Part shown: piece by piece, positions 6,845-13,340 of the stretch | How positions within the stretch are numbered: position 1 is the stretch's first letter | Layout: each line of letters starts with the position of its first letter | DNA from: CAZPLZ01 sp964587525 | GTDB lineage: Bacteria > Oederibacteriota > CAKKQC01 | Length of the DNA: 18,744 nt | Direction of reading: 5' to 3' | Assembly (NCBI GenBank): GCA_964587525.1 | Contig: CAZPLZ010000056.1 | Span: 1 to 18,744 of the forward strand | Position numbers and translations under genes: made by a program | Notes under the pieces: model-generated | The model's input: only the letters and a program-made list of their open reading frames with translations | Database searches by the model: none | Told to the model about the DNA's origin: nothing

Positions 6845-7327
6845 TTGGCCAGCGAGCGCGCCAAAGGGTTGTACCGGGTTCTTCAGATGGTCGTGGGGCT
6901 TTGCACGTTCACGCTCGTTGTCCTTTCCGTGGTGCTTGCGCTTGGCATGGCGGTGATGATGGCCAAAATCAATCCACACAAAAAAAAACCTGGCGAGGTG
7001 CCGCTGCCTGGGCCTACGGTGACGATTGGTGACCACGTCTACAACCTGGGGGAGCCGAACCGGTACCTGAAGGCCACCATCCTGCTGGAGCTGAACTCGG
7101 ATAACAAGTCCGAGAAGCAGAACCAGGCGTTTCTGGAGGAAGTGAAGAAACGCGAGTCGCAGATCCGCGACCTGATCATCCGCGAGGTGAGCGGCAAGAC
7201 GTTTCGGGAGGTCAACTCACCCCAGGGCAAGGAGCAGTTGAAGGGGGAACTGCGTCTCAAGATCAACGGGTTGCTGTCACGTGGCGAGCTGAAACGCATC
7301 ATGTTCACAAGCTTCGCCGTGCAGTGA
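6845..7327 (+). CDS. fliL: Flagellar basal-body protein FliL, copy 2
   Basis: This is the second of three tandem FliL paralogs, 160 residues. It has one membrane helix at ~14-40 and a periplasmic FliL domain with VYNLGEPNRYLKATILLEL, SQIRDLIIREVSGKTFREV and LKINGLLSRGELKRIMF, ending FTSFAVQ. It is the middle form by similarity, matching both copy 1 and copy 3 at about 67 of 107 C-terminal positions. The start is TTG at 6845 with GGAGG 7 bases upstream, 13 bases after copy 1. Like the others it should sit around the stator, perhaps as a mixed ring, but that is inference. Confidence 0.9.
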   Translation: MASERAKGLYRVLQMVVGLCTFTLVVLSVVLALGMAVMMAKINPHKKKPGEVPLPGPTVTIGDHVYNLGEPNRYLKATILLELNSDNKSEKQNQAFLEEVKKRESQIRDLIIREVSGKTFREVNSPQGKEQLKGELRLKINGLLSRGELKRIMFTSFAVQ

Positions 7328-7339
7328 AGGGGCTGCTGA

Positions 7340-7819
7340 ATGGCAGAAGAGGACCAAGGTTTGATCAGGCAGCTCCGGGTGGCGGTGGCGGTCAGCGCCC
7401 TGGCGGTCCTCATCACCTTGGTGGTCGGGGTCACGTTCGGGCTGGCCCTCAAGGCCCGGATGACCCCGGAGAAGAAAAAGCGGATCGAGCTGCCGCTGCC
7501 TGGGCCGCTGGTGACCATCGAAGACCAGGTGTATAACTTAAGCGAGCCTAACCGGTATCTGAAGGCGACCGTCGTGCTGGAGGCTGACGTGGAAGACATG
7601 CCCAAGAAGCAGGTGACCCTGTTCGAGCAGGAGCTCCAGAAGCGGGTTCCGAAGATCCGTGACCTGGTTATCCGCACGGTCAACACGTGGACGTTCCGGG
7701 AGATCAACACGCCTCAGGGCAAGAGGCAGTTGAAGGAGGATCTCCGGAAGGAAATCAACAGGATCCTGGCGCGCGGTGAGCTCAAGCGCGTCATGTTCAC
7801 GAGCTTCGCGGTACAATAA
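7340..7819 (+). CDS. fliL: Flagellar basal-body protein FliL, copy 3
   Basis: This is the third tandem FliL paralog, 159 residues, and the only one with an ATG start (7340, behind AAGGGG). It has one membrane helix at ~13-37, then a periplasmic domain with VYNLSEPNRYLKATVVLEA, KIRDLVIRTVNTWTFREI and INRILARGELKRVMF, ending FTSFAVQ. The SGKT segment of copies 1 and 2 is changed to NTWT, the most visible local divergence, within the fold's central region. The gap to copy 2 is 12 bases and to fliM 8 bases. In most genomes a single fliL sits directly before fliM, so this copy holds the usual position. Confidence 0.9.
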   Translation: MAEEDQGLIRQLRVAVAVSALAVLITLVVGVTFGLALKARMTPEKKKRIELPLPGPLVTIEDQVYNLSEPNRYLKATVVLEADVEDMPKKQVTLFEQELQKRVPKIRDLVIRTVNTWTFREINTPQGKRQLKEDLRKEINRILARGELKRVMFTSFAVQ

Positions 7820-7827
7820 GCGGCGTC

Positions 7828-8850
7828 GTGGCAACTGATGAAGTCCCGTTAAACCAGGAAGAACTCGACGCCCTGCTCGGGGGGCTTGGCGAGAAGCCGG
7901 CTGCCGAGGAAGCCGCGCCGCGCACGGTTGCGCCTCTCGCTGGCAAGCCTGGAAAGGTCAAGACCTACGACTTCCGCCGGCCCGACCGTTTCTCCAAGGA
8001 TCACATCCGCACGCTTGAGTTCGTCCATGACTCCTTTGCGCGCTTGGTGCAGGCATCCCTGTCGACCTACCTGCGTTCGCTGGTAGACCTCAAGGTCACG
8101 TCGGTCAAGCAGATGACGTATGAGGAATTTATTCAGACTCTCTCCCACCCGACGAACATCAACATTTTCACGATGGAGCCGCTGAAGGGCAACGCGGTGC
8201 TTGAGGTCAACGTGGAGATGATGTTCACGATGATCGACCGGGTGCTGGGGGGGCCGGGCAATGTGATCACGAAGGTCCGCGAGCTGACGGCCATCGAGCA
8301 GCCGGTGGTTGAGCGTATCATCGTGCGTGCCCTGGACAATCTGCGCGAGGCGTGGCAGAAGGTGACGCCGATCGTGCCCAAGCTGGAGTCGATGGAGTCC
8401 AACCCGCACTTCGTCCAGATCGCCTCGCCCAGTGAAATCGTGGCGCTCATCACGCTGGAGGTGAAGATCAAGGAGCAGACGGGGCTCATGCATCTGTGCA
8501 TGCCGTACGTGCTGCTGGAGCCGATCGTGCCGAACCTGTCGGCGCGTGAGATGATCTCGAGCGGCCAGAAGGCAGGTCCCACGGCGGAGAGCAATATTAA
8601 TCTCAAGCGGGGGCTGGGGGACACGCTCTTGGGGCTCACGGCGGTGCTGGGGCGAGCCAGACTCTCCGTCCAGGAAGTCCTGGGCTTGAAGCGCGGGGAC
8701 ATCGTCCGGCTGAATCGCAGCGTTCATGCGGACCTGACGCTGGAAGTCGAGGGACGCGAAAAATTTTTTGGGCGCGGTGGGGTGACCGATAGCAAGAAAA
8801 AAGGTTTCATGATTTCCAAGGTGGTCACACCGCCGGAGGACTTCTTTTGA
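7828..8850 (+). CDS. fliM: Flagellar motor switch protein FliM
   Basis: FliM links FliG to FliN/FliY in the C-ring and binds phosphorylated CheY to change rotation. The 340-residue product has the N-terminal CheY-binding peptide LNQEELDALLGGL (8-20) after MATDEVP. The middle CheC-like domain contains the FliG-contacting GGPG motif at 141-144 (MIDRVLGGPGNV). The C-terminal SpoA domain is ~265-335 (LSVQEVLGLKRGDIVRLNRSV, LTLEVEGREKFFGRGGV). It starts with GTG at 7828, because the nearby ATG at 7838 is out of frame. No strong ribosome binding site is visible, so coupling to fliL is likely. Its TGA overlaps the start of fliY. Confidence 0.96.
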   Translation: MATDEVPLNQEELDALLGGLGEKPAAEEAAPRTVAPLAGKPGKVKTYDFRRPDRFSKDHIRTLEFVHDSFARLVQASLSTYLRSLVDLKVTSVKQMTYEEFIQTLSHPTNINIFTMEPLKGNAVLEVNVEMMFTMIDRVLGGPGNVITKVRELTAIEQPVVERIIVRALDNLREAWQKVTPIVPKLESMESNPHFVQIASPSEIVALITLEVKIKEQTGLMHLCMPYVLLEPIVPNLSAREMISSGQKAGPTAESNINLKRGLGDTLLGLTAVLGRARLSVQEVLGLKRGDIVRLNRSVHADLTLEVEGREKFFGRGGVTDSKKKGFMISKVVTPPEDFF

Positions 8851-9791
8851 GCTTGAGCGAGGTCTTTGCCGCTGGCATGCAGAGCGTGCAGGCCAAGGGG
8901 ACCGAGCTGCTGCGCAAACCGGTCGAGCTGTCACTGAAGGGTGTGCGGCAGGGTGGGTGGGACAGTGCCTCTGGCCTGACGGAGTTCACCCTCGTGTTTC
9001 CGGTGGCGTACAGCCAGGACGTCAGCGGGAACGGGGTGTTCTTGCTCGATGCGCGGTACGCGGCCCTGGTTGCTGAGCTGATGTTCGAGAACGATCCGGC
9101 TGAGCTGCCGAAAGATCTGTCAGAATTGCAGATGACCGCGGCTGCGGAGGCGTTCTCGCAGATGGTGAGTGCGATGGGCGAAGGTCTGGGCCGCGCCGCA
9201 CACCGGAAGGTTCAGGTGTCCGCAGGGGATTTGAAAAAACTGGAAGGCGATGGCGTGGCTGTAGCCCGCGGTCAGATCAAGGAGGACCGCGTGGCGATCG
9301 TTGATTGCACCTTGAAGATCGGGGCGCACTCGCCGGTGCGGCTTGTCCATCTGCTGCCGGCTTCGCTGGCAGAGACACTGGCCGCCGATGCACCGGCTGG
9401 GGCTCCCGGTAGCGGCACCCCGGAAATCACCCTTGGAGCGCCGCAGTCTGTCGGGCCGGGGGGGGCACAACGCGTTCAGCCCGTTCAGTTCGGTACCTTC
9501 TCGGCGCCGGGGGAGGGCGACTCATCCTCAGTGGGCACGATGGACCTCTTGCTGGACGTACCGCTTGAGATTACGGTCGAGCTGGGCCGGGCGACCAAAC
9601 GCATGCGGGACGTGCTGAACCTGGGGCCTGGATCCATTCTGGAATTATCCAAGCTGGCTGGCGAGTCGGTAGACCTCCTCGTCAATGGCAAACCGATTGC
9701 CAAGGGTGAGGTCGTGGTCATTGATGAAAATTTCGCAATACGGATCATCGAGATCCTGTCTCGTGAGGAACGCCTTGCAGGAGGGCTGTAA
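8847..9791 (+). CDS. fliY: Flagellar motor switch protein FliY (FliN with N-terminal CheC-like extension)
   Basis: This protein forms the lower C-ring with FliM. The last ~80 residues are a clear FliN/SpoA domain: MDLLLDVPLEITVELGRATK, VLNLGPGSILELSKLAGESV and LVNGKPIAKGEVVVIDENF. The ~185-residue N-terminal part resembles the FliY middle domain (SELQMTAAAEAFSQMVSAM, 92-110), joined by a Gly/Ala/Pro linker at ~185-222. In Bacillus FliY this region is a CheY-P phosphatase using E-x-x-N pairs. Here only one such site is visible and its Asn is Ser (E101-A-F-S104), so catalysis is doubtful. The TTG start at 8847 overlaps the fliM stop by 4 bases, with GGAGG 7 bases upstream. It is shorter (314) than B. 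subtilis FliY (378). Confidence 0.88.
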   Translation: MSLSEVFAAGMQSVQAKGTELLRKPVELSLKGVRQGGWDSASGLTEFTLVFPVAYSQDVSGNGVFLLDARYAALVAELMFENDPAELPKDLSELQMTAAAEAFSQMVSAMGEGLGRAAHRKVQVSAGDLKKLEGDGVAVARGQIKEDRVAIVDCTLKIGAHSPVRLVHLLPASLAETLAADAPAGAPGSGTPEITLGAPQSVGPGGAQRVQPVQFGTFSAPGEGDSSSVGTMDLLLDVPLEITVELGRATKRMRDVLNLGPGSILELSKLAGESVDLLVNGKPIAKGEVVVIDENFAIRIIEILSREERLAGGL

Positions 9792-9807
9792 CGCCTTCTA
9801 GGTAGAG

Positions 9808-10395
9808 TTGACGCTGCTGAACCTGGCCACCTGGTTGCTCTCCGGGCGGTTCACCGCCGCCGCACCGGGGGCCACGGAGTTCCTGGGCGATGCGATTTCG
9901 ACTTTAGAGCGCGGTCGCATCGCCGCCGAGGAGACCAGCGTGATGGCGCTGGCCTTCGGGATCCTCTGGAAGCTTGCCCTTGTCGTTGTCCTCATCTGGG
10001 TCACCGTCTGGCTCCTGCGCCGCACGCTGAAAACCGGTGGCCTGCCGGCCGGAGCTCAAGGTGCCGTGAAGGTGATCGCCGTGACCCATCTGGATGCCCG
10101 GCATGCCGTGTACGTGGTGGAAGTCGGTGATCGCCTGCTGGTGGTCGGTGCGGGGAGCGATTCGATGTCCTTGCTGGTGGACATTGCTTCCGAGAAAGAA
10201 AAGGCCTCCATTCGAGAGCAGATTCAGGAACCCCCCAGGGGGCGGTTTGGGTCGTACCTCTCGGCCTGGGTGGCACGCATGTCGGGCGGTGGCTCCGCCA
10301 AGCAGCAGCTTCAGGAGAGCAGGGAATTTCTGTCCGGGCGCCTTGAGAGCCTGCGCCGGCAGCGGGGTGAAGGAAGCCGCGAGGACGCCTCATGA
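9808..10395 (+). CDS. fliO: Flagellar export accessory protein FliO
   Basis: FliO is a small membrane protein that scaffolds assembly of the FliP ring in the export gate. The 195-residue product has one strong membrane helix (~44-69, ILWKLALVVVLIWVTVWLL). A compact cytoplasmic domain with the FliO pattern follows (VKVIAVTHLDARHAVYVVEV, DRLLVVGAGSDSMSLLVDI). A charged Gln/Glu/Arg-rich tail ends the protein. The start is TTG at 9808, 16 bases after fliY, with AGGTAG just upstream. The ATGA junction couples it to fliP. Clostridial clusters often have cheY between fliY and fliO; none is present here. Confidence 0.85.
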   Translation: MTLLNLATWLLSGRFTAAAPGATEFLGDAISTLERGRIAAEETSVMALAFGILWKLALVVVLIWVTVWLLRRTLKTGGLPAGAQGAVKVIAVTHLDARHAVYVVEVGDRLLVVGAGSDSMSLLVDIASEKEKASIREQIQEPPRGRFGSYLSAWVARMSGGGSAKQQLQESREFLSGRLESLRRQRGEGSREDAS

Positions 10396-11144
10396 GGCTC
10401 CGCCGTGTGATCATCCTGGCTCTGATGGTGACGGGGCTGGTCCTTGCAGCGGGGGCGGTCTTCAGCGCACCGCCGTTCCCGCGGATCACCGTGGGAGCGG
10501 CGCCGGCCCGCGGCCCACAGGATGTGGCGGTGACGCTCCAGATCCTGTTCCTGCTGACCATCCTCACGCTCGCGCCGGCGATCCTGGTGCTCATGACGCC
10601 GTTCACCCGTATCATCATCGTGCTCGCGTTCCTGCGGCAGGCGCTGGGCACGCAGTCGATCCCCCCCAACCAGGTGCTGGTGGGGCTGGCCCTGTTCATG
10701 ACGTTTTTCCTGATGCGGCCGGTGGGGGACAGGGTGTACCAGCACTCGTTGCGCCCGTATCTGGATGGCAAAATTGGCTATTCCGAGGCCCTGAAGCGAG
10801 CCGAGATGCCCGTCCGCAAGTTCATGTTCACGCAGACCAAGGAGCAGGACCTCGCGTTGTTTGTCTTCCTGTCCAAGTCGCCCCGGCCGAAGAGTGCGGC
10901 GGATGTCTCCACCTTGGTCTTGATCCCCTCCTTCGTGATCAGCGAGCTGCGCTCGGCATTTACGATGGGCTTTCTTCTGTTCATCCCGTTCCTGATGATC
11001 GATATGGTGGTGGCGGCGACCTTGATGTCCATGGGCATGCTCATGCTGCCCCCCATCACGATCTCCCTGCCATTTAAAATCCTCCTCTTCATCATGATCG
11101 ACGGGTGGCTCCTCATCGCCGGTGCGATCGTGAGGAGCTTCTAG
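10392..11144 (+). CDS. fliP: Flagellar export gate protein FliP
   Basis: FliP forms, with FliQ and FliR, the conical pore of the type III export gate. The 250-residue product begins with a cleavable-type signal (RLRRVIILALMVTGLVLAAGAVFSA, ~2-26), as in most FliP. It then shows the family blocks TPFTRIIIVLAFLRQALGTQ and QVLVGLALFMTFFLMRPV, a periplasmic loop with MFTQTKEQDLALF, and PSFVISELRSAFTMGFLLFIPFLMIDMVV followed by MLMLPPITISLPFKILLF. The ATG overlaps the fliO TGA (ATGA), and the stop is 6 bases before fliQ. Confidence 0.97.
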   Translation: MRLRRVIILALMVTGLVLAAGAVFSAPPFPRITVGAAPARGPQDVAVTLQILFLLTILTLAPAILVLMTPFTRIIIVLAFLRQALGTQSIPPNQVLVGLALFMTFFLMRPVGDRVYQHSLRPYLDGKIGYSEALKRAEMPVRKFMFTQTKEQDLALFVFLSKSPRPKSAADVSTLVLIPSFVISELRSAFTMGFLLFIPFLMIDMVVAATLMSMGMLMLPPITISLPFKILLFIMIDGWLLIAGAIVRSF

Positions 11145-11150
11145 CCTGTC

Positions 11151-11420
11151 ATGAACGCAGATGCGGCGGTGGCGATCGTCCAGCGGGCGCTGATGCTCGC
11201 GGTGATGCTCGCGGCGCCGATGCTCATCTTCGCGCTCGTGACGGGCTTGCTGATCAGCATCCTGCAGGCGGTCACCCAGGTGCAGGAGATGACCTTAACG
11301 TTCATTCCTAAGATGCTCGCCATTGCGGCGGCGATGATCATCTTCGGCCAGTGGATCCTGGTCACGATGATCGGGCACGCGCGTGAAATCTTCAACATGC
11401 TTCCCTCGGTGGTGCGTTAA
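11151..11420 (+). CDS. fliQ: Flagellar export gate protein FliQ
   Basis: FliQ is the small two-helix subunit packed around FliP/FliR in the export pore. The 89-residue product has the expected hairpin of membrane segments (~14-36 and ~50-76) and the family stretch LISILQAVTQVQEMTLTFIPK. It lies between fliP and fliR in the universal order. Its TAA stop shares one base with the fliR ATG (TAATG), so translation is coupled. Confidence 0.95.
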   Translation: MNADAAVAIVQRALMLAVMLAAPMLIFALVTGLLISILQAVTQVQEMTLTFIPKMLAIAAAMIIFGQWILVTMIGHAREIFNMLPSVVR

Positions 11421-12208
11421 TGACCCAGTTGCTTGAGTTCTCGCAATCCGAGCTCATGCGGTTTCTTCTGATTCTGGCCCGCGTGTCGCCGCTGATGATC
11501 ACAGCGCCGATCTGGGGGAGCCAGTTGGTGCCGGGACAGGTGCGGGTGTTCATCGCCGTGCTCATCACGGGGCTCTTGCTGCCGGTGGTGCGCGGCCCGC
11601 TGCCCGCTGACTTGACGTATTCCGTCTATCCCCTTCTCTTTGCGGTGAGCCTGGAGCTCCTGTTGGGGTTCCTGCTTGCGTACATTGCGCTGCTCCTGTT
11701 TGCCGCAGCCCAGTTTGGGGGGCAGCTCGTGGACATCCAGATTGGGTTCGGGCTCGCGAACGTGATTGACCCCATGACGAGCGCGCAGGTCACGCTGATC
11801 GGGCAACTGCACTACCTGGCGGCTCTGCTTGTCTTTCTGCTGCTGGATGGGCACCATCTCCTGCTGCGCGGCCTGGCCGAAACGTTCAACGTCGCCCCCC
11901 TGGGCCGTCCGTTGCCCAGCGAGCTGCCGCTGTTGCTGGTGGTGAAGCGGGGAGGCCGGCTCATGTTCCTCCTGGCGGCCCAAATCGCCGCCCCCGCCTT
12001 GACCGCAATCTTCATGACCAATGTTGCCCTGGGTCTCACCTCGCGGATGTTGCCGCAGATGAACATCTTCCTGGTCGGGCTGCCGCTGAACATATTCGTT
12101 GGCCTCCTCGCGCTGGCGGCCAGCCTGTCGTTGTTCACCGCCATCTGGCGGGGGGCGCTCGTGGGTTTGCAGGGTCAACTGTCCCAATTGATCACCGCGC
12201 TGCGTTGA
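11420..12208 (+). CDS. fliR: Flagellar export gate protein FliR
   Basis: FliR is the single-copy subunit that closes the FliP-FliQ-FliR pore and contacts FlhB. The 262-residue product has about six membrane segments and the family motifs FLLILARVSPLMITAPIWG, QFGGQLVDIQIGFGLANVIDP and MNIFLVGLPLNIFVGLLAL. Length and order are normal. The gene starts on the last base of the fliQ stop, so it is probably coupled. flhB starts 13 bases later. Confidence 0.96.
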   Translation: MTQLLEFSQSELMRFLLILARVSPLMITAPIWGSQLVPGQVRVFIAVLITGLLLPVVRGPLPADLTYSVYPLLFAVSLELLLGFLLAYIALLLFAAAQFGGQLVDIQIGFGLANVIDPMTSAQVTLIGQLHYLAALLVFLLLDGHHLLLRGLAETFNVAPLGRPLPSELPLLLVVKRGGRLMFLLAAQIAAPALTAIFMTNVALGLTSRMLPQMNIFLVGLPLNIFVGLLALAASLSLFTAIWRGALVGLQGQLSQLITALR

Positions 12209-12221
12209 TGGGTCTTGATTG

Positions 12222-13340
12222 ATGGCTGATCCATCCAAGACAGAACCCGCCACACCCCGGAAGAAGCAAGAGGCCAGGAAACGCGGCCAAGTCGCGCGCT
12301 CCTCCGAGCTGACGGGGGCGCTGATCCTGCTGGCGGTCCTTCTGTTTTTCCGTTATGCGGGATTCAACCTGCTGGCCGGACTCGGCGAGGAGGCCAGGGC
12401 GTGGTGGGGGAATCTGGCTCCGCGCGAGCTTGCCATAGGGTCGGTCACGGTGGGCGGCTTGGGGGTCCTGCTCCGCATCCTGCTTGCGCTGGCGCCGCTG
12501 CTGCTGGTGCTGGTGGCCGTCGCCATCGGGGCGAATATCGCGCAATTCGGAGTCCTCTTCACCACGCGAACCCTTACGTTCAAGCCGGAACATCTCAACC
12601 CCGTGGAGGGATTCAAGAGGGTCTTTTCCCAGCGGACGTTTTATGAGCTGGCCAAAGCGCTTCTAAAACTTTTGCTGATCGGTTGGGTGGTGTACGCCAC
12701 CTTGAAGGGCTCATTTCAATCACTCATTCTCGAGTCCGTTCAGCCCTTTCCCGCGGCGCTGGCCACCGCGGCGGATCTGACCTGGCGGATGGGCATAAGG
12801 ATCGTGCTGATTCTCATCGCGCTCGCGATCCTGGATTTCCTGTACCAGCGATACGCGTACGAGCGCAGCCTGCGGATGACCCGTCAGGAAGTTAAGGATG
12901 AGTACAAGCAGACGGAAGGTGACCCGCTCGTGAAGGCTCGCATCAGACAACTGCAGCGCGAGGCGTCCCGGCGCAGGATGATCTCGGAAATCCCGAAGGC
13001 GGATGTCGTGATCACGAACCCAGTTCACCTGGCGGTGGCCATACGGTATGACCTTGGATCCAGCCGGGCACCAACCGTTGTCGCGAAAGGTGCGCGGCTG
13101 CTGGCGGAGCGGATCAAGGAGCTTGCCCGGCAGCACCGGGTCCCCATGTACGAGGACCCGCCCCTGGCCCAGGCTCTGTTTGCGCTCAGGGTCGGTGCCG
13201 AACTGCCCCCGGCGCTCTACCAGACGGTGGCCCACGTGCTCGCGTACGTGTACCACGCCAGCCACCGGGAGAAGGAGCGGCGCGTGCTGTCGGATGTGCG
13301 TCCCCAAGGGGTGAAGGAGGTGGCCACGTATGGCGGATGA
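12222..13340 (+). CDS. flhB: Flagellar export switch protein FlhB with NPVH cleavage site
   Basis: FlhB controls the switch from hook to filament export after cutting itself in its cytoplasmic domain. The 372-residue product has a basic N terminus (TPRKKQEARKRGQVARSSEL), four membrane segments (~28-235) and a cytoplasmic linker (RMTRQEVKDEYKQTEGDP). The autocleavage region is VVITNPVHLAVAIRYD, with Asn266-Pro267-Val268-His269 where the family normally has NPTH. The N/P scissile pair and His are kept but Thr is Val. I chose ATG at 12222 over the adjacent in-frame TTG at 12219. AAGGAGG near the end serves flhA, which overlaps by 11 bases. Confidence 0.96.
   Translation: MADPSKTEPATPRKKQEARKRGQVARSSELTGALILLAVLLFFRYAGFNLLAGLGEEARAWWGNLAPRELAIGSVTVGGLGVLLRILLALAPLLLVLVAVAIGANIAQFGVLFTTRTLTFKPEHLNPVEGFKRVFSQRTFYELAKALLKLLLIGWVVYATLKGSFQSLILESVQPFPAALATAADLTWRMGIRIVLILIALAILDFLYQRYAYERSLRMTRQEVKDEYKQTEGDPLVKARIRQLQREASRRRMISEIPKADVVITNPVHLAVAIRYDLGSSRAPTVVAKGARLLAERIKELARQHRVPMYEDPPLAQALFALRVGAELPPALYQTVAHVLAYVYHASHREKERRVLSDVRPQGVKEVATYGG

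Noticed and set aside
7849..8934. Long minus-strand frame of 361 codons
   Set aside because: It lies antisense to fliM, whose CheY-binding, GGPG and SpoA motifs are clear. High-GC coding DNA often gives long shadow frames, and this one is His/Arg-rich with no family features.
10094..11077. Plus-strand frame of 327 codons overlapping fliO and fliP
   Set aside because: It is out of frame with two recognised genes and is low-complexity Pro/Gly/Arg-rich, a typical shadow.
12219..12221. TTG as the flhB start
   Set aside because: The adjacent in-frame ATG at 12222 is the more likely start and gives the usual FlhB N terminus.
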